Shown: positions 26,023 through 35,006, numbered from the stretch's first letter. The stretch is DNA of 64,000 nucleotides from Streptomyces smyrnaeus (GCF_017676345.1 NZ_JAFFZM010000006.1:1-64000); one strand, 5' to 3'. Made by a program: numbers and translations. Notes: generated from the letters alone by a model not told the origin.

Positions 26023-26769
26023 ATGACCGACGGACCCGGCAAGGAGCCGAAGGAACAACGGCTGGGCCCTGTCGTGCGCCGCCGCGACCAGGTGCAGCCG
26101 GGGACCACGGACCAGCGGCTGCTGGACACCGCGGGCCCCTCAGACTTCATCCACCAGGACCCCTGGCGGGTGATGCGCATCCAGTCCGAGTTCGTCGAGG
26201 GCTTCGGAGCCCTGGCCGAACTCGGGCCGGCCATCAGCGTCTTCGGATCGGCCCGCACCCCCGTGGACGCGCCCGAGTACGACAAGGGCGTCCGTATCGG
26301 CCGGGCACTGGCCGAGGCGGGCTTCGCCGTCATCACCGGTGGCGGCCCCGGGGCGATGGAGGCGGCCAACAAGGGCGCGCTGGAGGCGGACGGCACCTCG
26401 GTGGGGCTCGGTATCGAGCTCCCCTTCGAGCAGGGCATGAACAAGTACGTCGACATCGGGATCAACTTCCGGTACTTCTTCGTCCGCAAGACGATGTTCG
26501 TGAAGTACGCCAGCGGTTTCGTCGTCCTGCCCGGCGGGCTGGGCACGCTGGACGAGCTGTTCGAGGCGCTGACCCTGGTGCAGACCCAGAAGGTCACCCG
26601 CTTCCCGATCGTGCTGTACGGCACGGAGTACTGGAAGGGCCTCATCGACTGGGTGCGCGGCTCCGTCGTCGAGGGCGGCAAGGCCTCCGAACGGGACCTG
26701 GAGCTCTTCCACGTCACCGACGACGTCGACGAGGCCGTCGCACTGGTGACCAAGGAGGTCGGCGGCTAG
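26023..26769 (+). CDS. LOG family (TIGR00730) Rossmann-fold protein
   Basis: 248 aa; ATG with GGAAGGAG 9 nt upstream. Contains the LOG hallmark PGGLGTLDELFEALT and the preceding GGGPGAMEAANKGA phosphate loop. Families of this type release cytokinin-like bases from nucleoside monophosphates (phosphoribohydrolase); older names say lysine decarboxylase. The Mycobacterium orthologue by position is Rv1205, a LOG enzyme. Orthologous neighbours on both sides (dapE, folP2-like) support this. Confidence 0.9.
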   Translation: MTDGPGKEPKEQRLGPVVRRRDQVQPGTTDQRLLDTAGPSDFIHQDPWRVMRIQSEFVEGFGALAELGPAISVFGSARTPVDAPEYDKGVRIGRALAEAGFAVITGGGPGAMEAANKGALEADGTSVGLGIELPFEQGMNKYVDIGINFRYFFVRKTMFVKYASGFVVLPGGLGTLDELFEALTLVQTQKVTRFPIVLYGTEYWKGLIDWVRGSVVEGGKASERDLELFHVTDDVDEAVALVTKEVGG

Positions 26770-26785
26770 GGCCTGCCGGGCGTGC

Positions 26786-26812
26786 CCGAAGGCTGGGGGC
26801 ACCCCCACAGCC
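26786..26812. repeat. Dispersed intergenic repeat, copy 2, with hairpin
   Basis: CCGAAGGCTGGGGG (26786-26799) is identical to 8322-8335. Here it forms the left arm of a small hairpin GGCTGGGGG-ca-CCCCCacAGCC (26791-26812) 21 nt after the LOG-type gene, so it may act as its terminator. Confidence 0.5.
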
Positions 26813-26894
26813 ACAACAGGCGTGCAGTCCGCCTCGGACAGGCAGGGGGCACCCTGGCACCGGAACAACGCAGAAGGCAGGCTGCCCGAGAGGG

Positions 26895-27797
26895 CTAGGC
26901 GAGCCCGCGGCGGGCCACCGCAGGTGCACGGTGGCCCGCGATGGAGGCCACCATGTCGAGCACCTGCTTGGTCTCCGCCACCTCGTGCACCCGGTAGACC
27001 CGCGCACCGAGCCAGGCGGAGACGGCGGTGGTCGCCAGGGTGCCGATCAGCCGCTCCTTGACGGGGCGGTCCAGCGTTTCGCCCACGAAGTCCTTGTTGG
27101 ACAGCGAGACCAGCACCGGCCAGCCCGTCTCCGTGAGCCGGGTCAACTCCCGCGTCGCCTCCAGCGAGTGCCGGGTGGACTTGCCGAAGTCGTGTCCGGG
27201 GTCGATGAGGATGCCGTCCCGGCGCACCCCGAGCTCCACCGCCCGCTCGGCCAGCCCGAGCGTCACCCGAAGGATGTCGTCGACCACTCCGCTGGGGCCC
27301 CGCGCGCCCTGCGCCCCGGCATCCGCCGCCGGCTCGTACGCCACCCGGTGCGGGCGGGTACGGGGCTCGGCGCCGCCCGCGTGGGTGCACACCAGCCCGG
27401 CTCCGTACCGTGCGGCGACCTCGGCCAGTCGGGGGTCGATTCCGCCCCAGGCGTCGTTGAGCAGGTCGGCGCCCGCCTCGCAGACGGCCTCGCCCACCTC
27501 GTGCCGCCAGGTGTCGACGCTGATCACCACGTCCGGCCAGCGCCGCCGCACCTCGGCGACGAATCCGACCGTGCGCCGCGCCTCCTCCTCGGCCGTCACC
27601 TCGTCGCCCGGGCCGGCCTTCACTCCGCCTATGTCGATGACGGCGGCGCCTTCGGCGACCGCCTGCTCGACCCGGTCGAGCGCGGGTTCGTCGCGGAAGG
27701 TGGCGCCGCGGTCGTAGAAGGAGTCCGGCGTCCGGTTCACGATCGCCATGATCACCGGTTCCCGCTCACCGAACTCGCGCGTGCCCAGGCGCAGCAT
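26895..27797 (-). CDS. FolP2-like dihydropteroate synthase homologue
   Basis: 300 aa from the ATG at 27797 (GAGGAAGAGG upstream). TIM-barrel DHPS family: IMAIVNRTPDSFYDRGATF (pterin/pyrophosphate loop), DIGGVKAGPG, ISVDTWR, LLNDAWGG, ILIDPGHDFGKS. The loop reads RTPDSFYDRG where folate-making DHPS has VTPDSFSDGG, and the whole pattern matches mycobacterial FolP2 (Rv1207), which did not replace DHPS in published M. leprae work. Its place among Rv1202-Rv1211 orthologues supports FolP2. The true role is unknown. Convergent with the LOG-type gene. Confidence 0.88.
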   Translation of the reverse strand: MLRLGTREFGEREPVIMAIVNRTPDSFYDRGATFRDEPALDRVEQAVAEGAAVIDIGGVKAGPGDEVTAEEEARRTVGFVAEVRRRWPDVVISVDTWRHEVGEAVCEAGADLLNDAWGGIDPRLAEVAARYGAGLVCTHAGGAEPRTRPHRVAYEPAADAGAQGARGPSGVVDDILRVTLGLAERAVELGVRRDGILIDPGHDFGKSTRHSLEATRELTRLTETGWPVLVSLSNKDFVGETLDRPVKERLIGTLATTAVSAWLGARVYRVHEVAETKQVLDMVASIAGHRAPAVARRGLA

Positions 27798-27945
27798 CAG
27801 CCATCCTCTTCCTCTCGACGGTGCCCGCCTGCTGCCCGCACCCGCGTGGCCCGTGCACCGATCCCCGCCGCCGACCATAGCTGTCACCGGGCCGTGGCAC
27901 GATCAGGGTCGGCCCACATCCGGCAACCACTCGGGGAGTCGATCC

Positions 27946-28419
27946 GTGTTCGTGTTCCTGCTGCTCTCGCTTGTCGTGGTCGTCGCCGCGGTGACGCTCG
28001 CCATCGTCGGGAGCGGTGACCGGCCCGGCAGCGGGACCCGCGGCGCGACGGGCGGGCTCACCGACGCGCCTCCCGATCTGCTGGACGAGCCGCTGCCGCC
28101 CGAGCGCCCCGTCACCCACGCGGATGTCGCCGGGCTGCGGCTGGCCGTCGGGGTGCGCGGATACCGCATGGAGCAGGTCGACGACGTCCTCGACCGGCTC
28201 GGCGCCGAAATCGCCGAGCGGGACGCACGGATCGCCGAACTGGAGTCGGCACTGGCCGGTGCCCAGGCCGTCGCGATGGGCCGCGCGGAGCCGGGTCACC
28301 CCGGGGAGGGCCGCCCGGCCGAGCCGGGGCTGCCGCAGACCGGACAGCGGACCGGGCAGCGGACCGAAGAAAGCGACGCGGGCCCGTTCGCGGAAGGGCC
28401 GGAGGGGGACGCGAGATGA
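27946..28419 (+). CDS. DivIVA-domain membrane protein (Rv1209-like)
   Basis: 157 aa; GTG with GGGGAG 8 nt upstream. N-terminal helix (FVFLLLSLVVVVAAVTLAIV, residues 2-21), short linker, then a DivIVA-type motif RLAVGVRGYRMEQVDDVLDRLGAEI leading into a short coiled coil (ERDARIAELESAL). Gln/Gly/Glu-rich tail. DivIVA domains bind curved membrane and polar-growth partners; here the anchor is at the other end. Same order as Rv1209-tagA; ATGA overlap with tag. Confidence 0.82.
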   Translation: MFVFLLLSLVVVVAAVTLAIVGSGDRPGSGTRGATGGLTDAPPDLLDEPLPPERPVTHADVAGLRLAVGVRGYRMEQVDDVLDRLGAEIAERDARIAELESALAGAQAVAMGRAEPGHPGEGRPAEPGLPQTGQRTGQRTEESDAGPFAEGPEGDAR

Positions 28420-29069
28420 CCACCGAACCGGAGACGACGAGGGTTTCCGCCCAGATCGAGGGCGGGGCACGGCCGGGGCCGGACGGCCGGCTGCGCTGCC
28501 CCTGGGGCACCACGCCGGAGGACTACGCGGCCTACCACGACACCGAGTGGGGCCGGCCGGTGCACGGCGACGACGCGCTCTTCGAGCGGCTGTGCCTGGA
28601 GGGTTTCCAGTCCGGCCTGTCCTGGCTGACGATCCTGCGCAAGCGCGAGGCGTTCCGTGCCGCCTTCGCCGACTTCCACATCCCCGCTGTCGCGCGGTTC
28701 ACCGAGGAGGACGAGCGACGGCTGCTGGCCGACAGCGGCATCGTGCGCAACCGCGCCAAGATCGGCGCCGCGCTCGCCAACGCCCGGGTGGCCGCGGAGT
28801 GGGCACCGGGGGAGCTGGACCGCCTCGTGTGGTCGTACGCCCCCGACCCGGCCTCTCGCCGGGCTCACCGTACGACGGCGGAGGTGCCCGGCAGTACGCC
28901 CGAGTCCACGGCGCTGGCCAAACAGCTGAAAAAGCGCGGGTTCCGCTTCGTCGGCCCCACGACCGCGTACGCGCTGATGCAGGCGTGCGGTCTGGTCGAC
29001 GACCACCTGGCGGACTGCTGGTGCAGTCCGCAGCAGCCCGCCGGGGGTGCGCCGGTCAGCGGCCGGTGA
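28416..29069 (+). CDS. tag: DNA-3-methyladenine glycosylase I
   Basis: 217 aa; ATG overlapping the preceding stop (ATGA). Excises 3-methyladenine from alkylated DNA. Tag family features: RCPWG and YHDTEWGRPVHGD near the N-terminus, LEGFQSGLSWLTIL in the helix-hairpin-helix core, and the C-terminal zinc ligands in GLVDDHLADCWC. Its 3' end overlaps the convergent enoyl-CoA hydratase gene by 14 bp. Confidence 0.92.
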   Translation: MTTEPETTRVSAQIEGGARPGPDGRLRCPWGTTPEDYAAYHDTEWGRPVHGDDALFERLCLEGFQSGLSWLTILRKREAFRAAFADFHIPAVARFTEEDERRLLADSGIVRNRAKIGAALANARVAAEWAPGELDRLVWSYAPDPASRRAHRTTAEVPGSTPESTALAKQLKKRGFRFVGPTTAYALMQACGLVDDHLADCWCSPQQPAGGAPVSGR

Positions 29070-29844
29070 AGCGGGGCCGCTCCTTTTTCACGAACGCCTC
29101 CACCGCGATGCGGTGGTCCGCGGAACCGCCGACCCGCACCTGGAGTTCCGCCTCCTTGTCGAGCGTCTCGGCCAGGGAGTGGGAAGAGCCGTAGGCCAGG
29201 GACTCCTTGAGCGCGGCATAGGCGGCGGTCGGCCCCTCGGCGAGCGTGCGGGCGACGGCCTCGGCCTCGGCGGCGAGCTCGGCGGCGGGCACCACCCGGT
29301 TGACCAGCCCCAGCTCCAGCGCCTCGTCCGCCTTGACGCTGCGCGGGAACAGCAGCAGCTCCGCGGCCCGACTCGGGCCCACCAGCCGCGGCAGGGTCCA
29401 GGAGACGCCCGAGTCGGCGGAGAGCGCCACTCCGGCGAAGGAGGTGTTGAACGCAGCGGTGTCCGCCATCACCCGGTGGTCGCAGGCGAAGGCGAAGCCC
29501 GCCCCGGCTCCGGCGGCCACCCCGTTCACCCCCGCCACCACGGGCTTGGGCATTCCGGCGAGTGCCAGCGTGATCGGGTTGTAGTGCTCCTCGACCGTGT
29601 TCAGGGCGCTTCCGCCGACCCGCTCCAGGGATCCGGTGTGCTCCTTGAGGTCCTGGCCCACGCAGAAGGCCCGGCCGCTGCCGGTGAGCAGCACGGCACG
29701 GACCGCGTCGTCGTCGGCGGCCCGCCGGAGGGTGTCCCGCAGGGCGACCTTGGTCTCGTTGTCGAGGGCGTTCATCGCGTCGGGGCGGTTGAGGGTGACC
29801 GTCGCGAGGCCCTCGTTCACTTCGTAGCGCACGGTGTCGGACAT
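29056..29844 (-). CDS. Enoyl-CoA hydratase/isomerase family protein
   Basis: 262 aa from the ATG at 29844; the longer reading to 29889 has no better start. Crotonase fold: oxyanion-hole residues in GRAFCVGQDLKEH and GVNGVAAGAGAGFAFACD. At the place of the second catalytic Glu the sequence is GVALSADSGVSWTLPRLVG, with Asp, the form seen in PaaG-like isomerases/hydratases of phenylacetate degradation. No paa genes adjacent. Probably acts on acyl-CoA in beta-oxidation-like metabolism; exact substrate unknown. Weak ribosome binding site. Confidence 0.87.
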   Translation of the reverse strand: MSDTVRYEVNEGLATVTLNRPDAMNALDNETKVALRDTLRRAADDDAVRAVLLTGSGRAFCVGQDLKEHTGSLERVGGSALNTVEEHYNPITLALAGMPKPVVAGVNGVAAGAGAGFAFACDHRVMADTAAFNTSFAGVALSADSGVSWTLPRLVGPSRAAELLLFPRSVKADEALELGLVNRVVPAAELAAEAEAVARTLAEGPTAAYAALKESLAYGSSHSLAETLDKEAELQVRVGGSADHRIAVEAFVKKERPRFTGR

Positions 29845-30152
29845 GTGCTCAGCATGGCGTAGATCATCGGGCCCGCACAGGGCACGCACCCGCTTGTGGG
29901 GGCCGCCGGATGTGACCTGCGTCTAACGGCCGGGAACCGCCGGTGGAGCGGAAGCGGGGGAGCATCCGGGGCTGATCACCGCATTGGGTGGTTTTATGAG
30001 TGGTCGAGGAAGAAGAGATGTGGACCGATGTTGGTCATCGGGTCCTGCGATGCGGGATAATGGGCGGGAAGCAATGTGTTCGATGCCGGTGAAACTGTGC
30101 CCGCTTACGGGACCCCCGGCGCGATCGGCTGGTTTCAGGAAGGGGAACGAGC
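29845..30152. other. Intergenic region upstream of DUF3117 gene
   Basis: 308 bp between divergent genes, with lower GC from about 29990 to 30110. No gene seen. It contains the probable promoter at 30031-30061 and an apparent ~90-nt untranslated leader. Confidence 0.5.
30031..30061 (+). promoter_or_regulatory. Putative HrdB-type promoter of DUF3117 gene
   Basis: TTGGTC (30031-30036) and GATAAT (30056-30061) with 19-bp spacing; slightly long but the -10 is strong for this GC content. Confidence 0.4.
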
Positions 30153-30320
30153 ATGGCGGCCATGAAGCCGCGGACGGGCGACGGCCCGCTCGAGGTGACC
30201 AAAGAGGGGCGGGGCATCGTCATGCGCGTTCCGCTCGAAGGCGGTGGGCGACTCGTCGTCGAGCTGACACCGGATGAGGCGACGGCGCTTGGCGAGGAAC
30301 TGAAGAAGGTCTGCGGCTGA
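30153..30320 (+). CDS. DUF3117 small conserved protein (Rv1211-like)
   Basis: 55 aa, easily missed by length cutoffs. ATG with AGGAAGGGGA about 6 nt upstream. Starts MAAMKPRTGDGP, contains GRGIVMRVPLEGGGRLVVEL (two beta strands) and ends in a helix DEATALGEELKKVCG. This matches the DUF3117 family, conserved in nearly all actinobacteria and located after tag as in M. tuberculosis (Rv1210-Rv1211). Cytosolic; function unknown. Followed by a very strong terminator. Confidence 0.92.
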   Translation: MAAMKPRTGDGPLEVTKEGRGIVMRVPLEGGGRLVVELTPDEATALGEELKKVCG

Positions 30321-30334
30321 TCCCTTTCGCAGAC

Positions 30335-30379
30335 CGCCGCCCCGGGGTGCACGCGCAGCGCGTGCACCCCGGGGCGGCG
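30335..30379. terminator. Perfect 21-bp bidirectional terminator
   Basis: Arms 30335-30355 and 30359-30379 pair completely with a 3-nt loop, 14 nt after the DUF3117 stop and downstream of the convergent methyltransferase gene. Confidence 0.9.
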
Positions 30380-30497
30380 TAGTGTCCCGGTGCGCCGGGC
30401 CGCGACCGCCTCTCTCCCGTCGTCCCCACGGACGTCGCTGTCCCTACTGCCCTCACCGTCTGCGCCCGGCAGCCGACAGCCCCGCGTCATACGTCGT

Positions 30498-31193
30498 TCA
30501 CTCACCGCGTTTGACCGCGCACAGCAGCCCGTCGCCGACCGGGAGCAGCGAGGGCACCAGTACCGTGCTCTCCCGCACCGTGCGCAACAGCTCGCCCATC
30601 CGCAGCACTTCGGGGGGCTGCGCCGCCGCCTCGCCCGCACGGCCCTCGGCGAACACCCCGGCGAAGCAGATCAGTCCGCCGTCGCGCAGCAGCCGCAGCG
30701 ATTCGCCGAGATAGTCCAGACACTCCGTCCGGTCGCCGTCGCAGAAGACCAGGTCGTACCCGCCGTCCGCGAGCCGGGGCAGTACGTCCAGCGCCCGGCC
30801 GGGGATGAACCGCACCCTGTTGCCCCCGGTGCCGATGAATCCGGCGGCGCGGAAGGCCTCACGTGCGAACTGCTGCCGCTCCGGTTCGATGTCGACCGTC
30901 GTGAGCACCCCGTCGGGCCGCATGCCGTGCAGCAGGTGCAGCCCGGAGACGCCGGTGCCGGTGCCGATCTCCGCGACCGCCTTGGCTCCGGCGGCCGCCG
31001 CCAGCAGCCGCAGCGCCGCTCCGGTGGCAGGGGAGACCGTGCGCAGCCCAGCGTCCTGGGCCCGGTCGCGGGCCCAGCGCAGTGCTTCGCTCTCGGCGTT
31101 CTCGACCAGCTCGGCGCCGTATGCGTCGGCGAACCCCCAGCTCGTCTGCCGGTTGCCGGTAATGGCCCTCTCCTGTCCCCGTCCTCCACGCAA
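30498..31193 (-). CDS. SAM-dependent O-methyltransferase (Rv1220c-like)
   Basis: 231 aa from a TTG at 31193, which gives the N-terminus [19 protein letters not shown] expected for the family; an ATG at 31286 would add 31 residues and cross the sigE promoter, and ATT at 31160 (after GGAGAGGGCC) is a less usual option. Class I methyltransferase of the catechol O-methyltransferase group: SAM loop [17 protein letters not shown], acidic residue [18 protein letters not shown]. Divergently transcribed from sigE in the same arrangement as Rv1220c-Rv1221. Substrate unknown. Confidence 0.88.
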   Translation of the reverse strand: MRGGRGQERAITGNRQTSWGFADAYGAELVENAESEALRWARDRAQDAGLRTVSPATGAALRLLAAAAGAKAVAEIGTGTGVSGLHLLHGMRPDGVLTTVDIEPERQQFAREAFRAAGFIGTGGNRVRFIPGRALDVLPRLADGGYDLVFCDGDRTECLDYLGESLRLLRDGGLICFAGVFAEGRAGEAAAQPPEVLRMGELLRTVRESTVLVPSLLPVGDGLLCAVKRGE

Positions 31194-31215
31194 TCGTGAC
31201 TGTATCCGTTGGCCC

Positions 31216-31243
31216 GGGAACCTGCTGATGGGACTGGGCGTTG
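31216..31243 (+). promoter_or_regulatory. ECF-type (SigR/SigE-like) promoter before sigE
   Basis: GGGAACC (31216-31222), 16 bp, CGTTG (31239-31243). Read as GGGAAC-N18-GTT it also fits the SigR consensus except for one base. It points to the sigE start 77 nt downstream. Suggests autoregulation or control by SigR; in M. tuberculosis sigE has a SigH-dependent promoter. Confidence 0.65.
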
Positions 31244-31320
31244 AGGAGGCAGGACCGCGGAAGGGGCGGTCGGCAAAGCCGGGCAAATTTTCTTATCCGG
31301 AGCTAACGGGAGATGTGGCT

Positions 31321-32094
31321 ATGGTAGGGGCTCCAGTGGACACCACCAGAGCCGACAGGGGAGGTGCGGCTGCAGGCCGGGACCGCCGAGTCTTCTCAAG
31401 ATTCCGCAGGTCGACGGCACAGCCGAAATCCGTGACCGACACCGCTGACCAGTCCCGCACCGCCGACTCCGCGACCACGGCGACTTTCGCGACCGATGCG
31501 GACGCGCAGGCGTGGACCCCTCCCTCCTGGGAGGAGATCGTCAGCACCCACAGTGCCCGGGTCTACCGGCTCGCCTACCGCCTCACCGGTAACCAGCACG
31601 ACGCGGAGGACCTCACCCAGGAGGTCTTCGTCCGCGTCTTCCGGTCGCTGTCGACCTACACGCCAGGCACCTTCGAGGGCTGGCTGCACCGCATCACCAC
31701 CAACCTCTTCCTGGACACGGTCCGCCGCAAGCAGCGCATCCGCTTCGACGCGCTCGCCGACGACGCGGCCGAGCGGCTCCCCAGCCGTGAGCCCACCCCG
31801 CAGCAGCACTTCAACGACACCCACTTCGACGCGGACGTCCAGCAGGCCCTGGACACCCTCGCGCCCGAGTTCCGCGCCGCCGTGGTGCTCTGCGACATCG
31901 AAGGCCTGTCGTACGAGGAGATCGCCGCCACCCTCGGGGTGAAGCTGGGCACCGTCCGCAGCCGGATCCACCGGGGCCGCTCCCACCTGCGCAAGGCGCT
32001 CCAGCACCGCTCGCCCGCCGCCAGGGCCGAGCAGCAGCGCACCCTGAGCGCGGTGGTGCCGACGGCCCGGACGGGCGAGGTGAGCGCGGGGTGA
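31321..32094 (+). CDS. sigE: ECF RNA polymerase sigma factor (mycobacterial SigE orthologue by context)
   Basis: 257 aa; ATG with GGGAG 10 nt upstream. Unstructured 65-residue N-terminus, then region 2 ([28 protein letters not shown], -10 recognition and core binding), and region 4 ([38 protein letters not shown]). Overlaps the anti-sigma gene (GTGA). The sigE-anti-sigma-htrA-tatB order is that of Rv1221-Rv1224, so it should direct envelope and heat stress genes. Not the same as the CseBC-controlled protein also called SigE in S. coelicolor. A basic/Gln tail follows region 4. Confidence 0.93.
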   Translation: MVGAPVDTTRADRGGAAAGRDRRVFSRFRRSTAQPKSVTDTADQSRTADSATTATFATDADAQAWTPPSWEEIVSTHSARVYRLAYRLTGNQHDAEDLTQEVFVRVFRSLSTYTPGTFEGWLHRITTNLFLDTVRRKQRIRFDALADDAAERLPSREPTPQQHFNDTHFDADVQQALDTLAPEFRAAVVLCDIEGLSYEEIAATLGVKLGTVRSRIHRGRSHLRKALQHRSPAARAEQQRTLSAVVPTARTGEVSAG

Positions 32095-33182
32095 CTTCCG
32101 CCGAACACCACCTCGGAGACCGCCTCGCCGCCCTCGTGGACGGCGAGCTCGGACATGATGCGCGCGAGCGGGTCCTCGCCCACCTGGCGACCTGCCAGGG
32201 GTGCAAGGCCGAGGCCGACGCGCAACGCCGGCTCAAGAACGTCTTCGCGGACGCGGCGCCGCCTCCGCCCTCCGCCGGGCTCCTCGCCCGGCTGCAGGGG
32301 CTGCCGGCGGACAGCGGTCTGCGCGCGCCGGGCCTCGACGACATCGATCCCGGTCCCGGTGCGCCGGGCGGCTCCTCGGACGGGGAAGCAGCGCCGGGCA
32401 GCGCCTTCGCCGCCACCGCGCTGCCGGGCGGTGCCGGCCGCTCCGGGTGGGTGTTCGACCATCTTCCGGCCGGCCGGGGCGGCGGGCGCAGCCCGCTCAC
32501 CCCGCAGCGCGGCTTCCGGATACACGAGATGCCGACCCTGGAGCGCACCGAGCGGACCGACCGGGCGGAGCGGGAGCGCTCCGCCTCCCGCGGGCGCCGC
32601 TTCGCCTTCGCCGCGGCGGGTGCGTTCTCGCTGGCGGCGCTGGCTCTCGGCGGCACGCTGGCGTCCGGTGCGACGACCACCTCTGCCGGGGCGGGCGGGG
32701 GCGACAACCCCTCCGCCAACTCGGTGCGCAGCGCCACGTCCGGGTCCGGTGCCTCCCGGGACGTGCGGCGGCGCGGCGGCGAGCCGCGTGGCGGGGCGCA
32801 GAGCACCCGCGCCTCGGACTCCGGCCCGACCTTCGCCCCCCTCGCCTCGCACGGTGCGGCGGCCCCCAGCACCCGGCTGACCGCCCCCGTGAGCCTGCTG
32901 CAGCGCTCGGCGCCCTCACCGCTCTCGTTGCTCAAGCAGCCGCGCGTCTCACCTGCCTCCGGCGGGTACGGACACGACGGCGCCGCCGGGACCTTGAGCT
33001 CGCTGCGCGGATCGGCGTCCCTGCTGTCCGGCGGCACGCGGGAGCCGTCCGCCGAGCTACGGCTCGCCGGGGCTGCCACCCGGCACGACCCGTCCGTGCT
33101 GCGCTCCTTCCCCGGCCGGGCTCCGGCGGCGACGGGCTCGCTCTCCGCCTCGGCCGCCGCGCCGAGTCCGGGCGGACGCTGA
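32091..33182 (+). CDS. Zinc-finger anti-sigma factor (RseA-like)
   Basis: 363 aa; GTG overlapping the sigE stop. The ZAS-type zinc motif H31-x3-C35-x2-C38 ([12 protein letters not shown]) binds and silences the sigma factor. A disordered linker with [13 protein letters not shown] leads to one possible membrane helix near residue 175-195 ([21 protein letters not shown]) and an external Ser/Gly/Ala-rich tail. Topology fits regulated release of SigE by proteolysis or redox/zinc change. Much longer than Rv1222 (about 150 aa), mainly because of the tail. Confidence 0.88.
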   Translation: MTSAEHHLGDRLAALVDGELGHDARERVLAHLATCQGCKAEADAQRRLKNVFADAAPPPPSAGLLARLQGLPADSGLRAPGLDDIDPGPGAPGGSSDGEAAPGSAFAATALPGGAGRSGWVFDHLPAGRGGGRSPLTPQRGFRIHEMPTLERTERTDRAERERSASRGRRFAFAAAGAFSLAALALGGTLASGATTTSAGAGGGDNPSANSVRSATSGSGASRDVRRRGGEPRGGAQSTRASDSGPTFAPLASHGAAAPSTRLTAPVSLLQRSAPSPLSLLKQPRVSPASGGYGHDGAAGTLSSLRGSASLLSGGTREPSAELRLAGAATRHDPSVLRSFPGRAPAATGSLSASAAAPSPGGR

Positions 33183-33374
33183 CGCGGTGCCGCGTTGACG
33201 CCCGCTGTGCGGTGCGCCGCGTTCCTGGTTGAATCCTCTCGACAACCCTGAAGCCCAGCCGGGGCGGAGCTCCCGGGGCGCCTTGCCGGATTCCGTCCGG
33301 CGGTGACCCGGGCCGTCGGTCCGGCGCAGGCGGCTGGGCGAGGGTGAGAGTGCGGGTGACCAGCTGGAGAGAGC

Positions 33375-35006
33375 ATGGACGAGCCGAAAGCCACCAGGCA
33401 GGAGCCGAAGTGGTGGAGCCGACCACGCTGGGCCCCGCCCGGGCGGGCCGAGCCCGCGGCCGAGTCCGCACGGGCGACCGCTGCCGGAGTGGCCGGCCCG
33501 GCACAGGACGCGTCGAGCCCGCCGGACGGCCCTGAAGAGACGGCGGCAGCCGCCTCCGTGCCGTCCGCCCGCCCCGAGCCGCTGCACGGTGTGGACCCCT
33601 ACTCCACACCCCCGTACGGGGGACCCGGCCCCTGGGCTCCCGCGCCGCCCGTCCAGCGCCCGGCAGCCACCCCGCCGCACGGCGTCACCCTGCCGTCCGG
33701 CACCACCACGCCGCCCTACGGGGTGCCCGTCGACGGAAGCGGTGGCGGTGCCGGTGGCAGCGGCGGCTTCGAGGACGGTTTCGACGGCGGTCGCACCGAC
33801 GCGCCCGGCCCGGACCCGCTCCAGGACGGGACGACGGTCCACCAGCCCGCCCTGCCCCTCCAGCAGGCCCCGCAACGGCCGCGCCGCGCCTCCCGCCTCG
33901 TCGTCGGCGGTCTCGTCCTGGCGCTGGTGGCGGGCGGCGCGGGCGGGCTCATCGGGGCGTACATCGAGCGGAACGGCACGGTGAGCGATGTGGAGCTGCC
34001 GCAGACCGCGGCAGGGCCCGCGGGAGAGGGCGGCGAGCGCCCCGAGGGCAGCACCGCGGGCATCGCGCGCCGGACCCTGCCCGGTGTCGTCACGCTGCAC
34101 GCCGCCGGTGGCGGGGCCGAGGCGACGGGCACCGGCTTCGTACTGGACAAGCGCGGCCACATCCTCACCAACAACCATGTCGTCGAGTCCGCCGAGGGCA
34201 GCGGCGCGGTGCGGGTCACCTTCAACGGCGGCCAGACCGCGACCGGCGAGGTGATCGGCAGCGACGGCGGCTACGACCTGGCCGTCGTCAAGGTCTCCCA
34301 CGTCTCCGGGCTCACCCCGCTGCCGCTGGGCAACTCCGACGCGGTCCGGGTCGGCGATCCCGTCATCGCGTTCGGCGCGCCCTTCGACCTGGAAGGCACG
34401 GTCACCACCGGCATCGTCAGCGCCAAGGAGCGGCCCATCACGGCGGGCGGCGGGGAGCCGGGCAGCGAGTTGAGCTATGTGGACGCGCTGCAGACGGACG
34501 CCCCGATAAATCCGGGCAACTCGGGGGGCCCGCTGGTGGACGGCCGAGGACGGGTGATCGGGGTGAACAGCGCGATCAAGGGCGGGGGCGGCGACCCGGG
34601 AATGCCCGATGCCGAGGCAGGCGGTGGCAGCGTCGGCCTGGGCTTCGCCATCCCGGTCAACCAGGCCCGCCGGGTCGCCGAGGAGCTGATCAACGAGGGC
34701 CGGGCCACCCACCCGGTGATCGGTGTCTATCTCGACACGGAGTACGAGGGCGAGGGGGCGCGGATCGGCGGCGCGGGCGGCAACGGTGCGGCGGTCGTAC
34801 GCGGCGGACCGGCCCACAAGGCGGGGCTGAAGGAGGGCGATGTGATCACCAAGGTCGGTGACAAGCTGGTGACCAGCGGGGAAGAGCTGATCGTCCGCAT
34901 CCGCAGCCACCGTCCCGGAGATGCCTTGGAGCTGACCGTCCGGCGCGGCGGAGCCGACGGCACACAGCGGACCGTGAGCGTGACGCTCGGCTCCGCCACC
35001 GGCTGA
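33375..35006 (+). CDS. htrA: Membrane-anchored HtrA/DegP-type serine protease with PDZ
   Basis: 543 aa; ATG with GGAGAGAG 5 nt upstream. Cytoplasmic Pro-rich segment (~170 aa), one helix (VVGGLVLALVAGGAGGLIGAYI), then an extracytoplasmic trypsin-like domain with complete triad His268 (ILTNNHVVE), Asp301 (GGYDLAVVKV) and Ser383 (NPGNSGGPLVD), and a C-terminal PDZ domain (HPVIGVYLDTE..GGPAHKAGLKEGDVITKVGDKL). Removes or refolds damaged proteins outside the membrane. Position after sigE and its anti-sigma matches Rv1223, part of a feedback loop in mycobacteria. Confidence 0.94.
   Translation: MDEPKATRQEPKWWSRPRWAPPGRAEPAAESARATAAGVAGPAQDASSPPDGPEETAAAASVPSARPEPLHGVDPYSTPPYGGPGPWAPAPPVQRPAATPPHGVTLPSGTTTPPYGVPVDGSGGGAGGSGGFEDGFDGGRTDAPGPDPLQDGTTVHQPALPLQQAPQRPRRASRLVVGGLVLALVAGGAGGLIGAYIERNGTVSDVELPQTAAGPAGEGGERPEGSTAGIARRTLPGVVTLHAAGGGAEATGTGFVLDKRGHILTNNHVVESAEGSGAVRVTFNGGQTATGEVIGSDGGYDLAVVKVSHVSGLTPLPLGNSDAVRVGDPVIAFGAPFDLEGTVTTGIVSAKERPITAGGGEPGSELSYVDALQTDAPINPGNSGGPLVDGRGRVIGVNSAIKGGGGDPGMPDAEAGGGSVGLGFAIPVNQARRVAEELINEGRATHPVIGVYLDTEYEGEGARIGGAGGNGAAVVRGGPAHKAGLKEGDVITKVGDKLVTSGEELIVRIRSHRPGDALELTVRRGGADGTQRTVSVTLGSATG

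Noticed and set aside
31194..31286. Upstream ATG for the methyltransferase
   Set aside because: Would translate through the ECF-type promoter of sigE and add a Pro/Arg-rich segment not expected for the family; TTG 31193 fits better.
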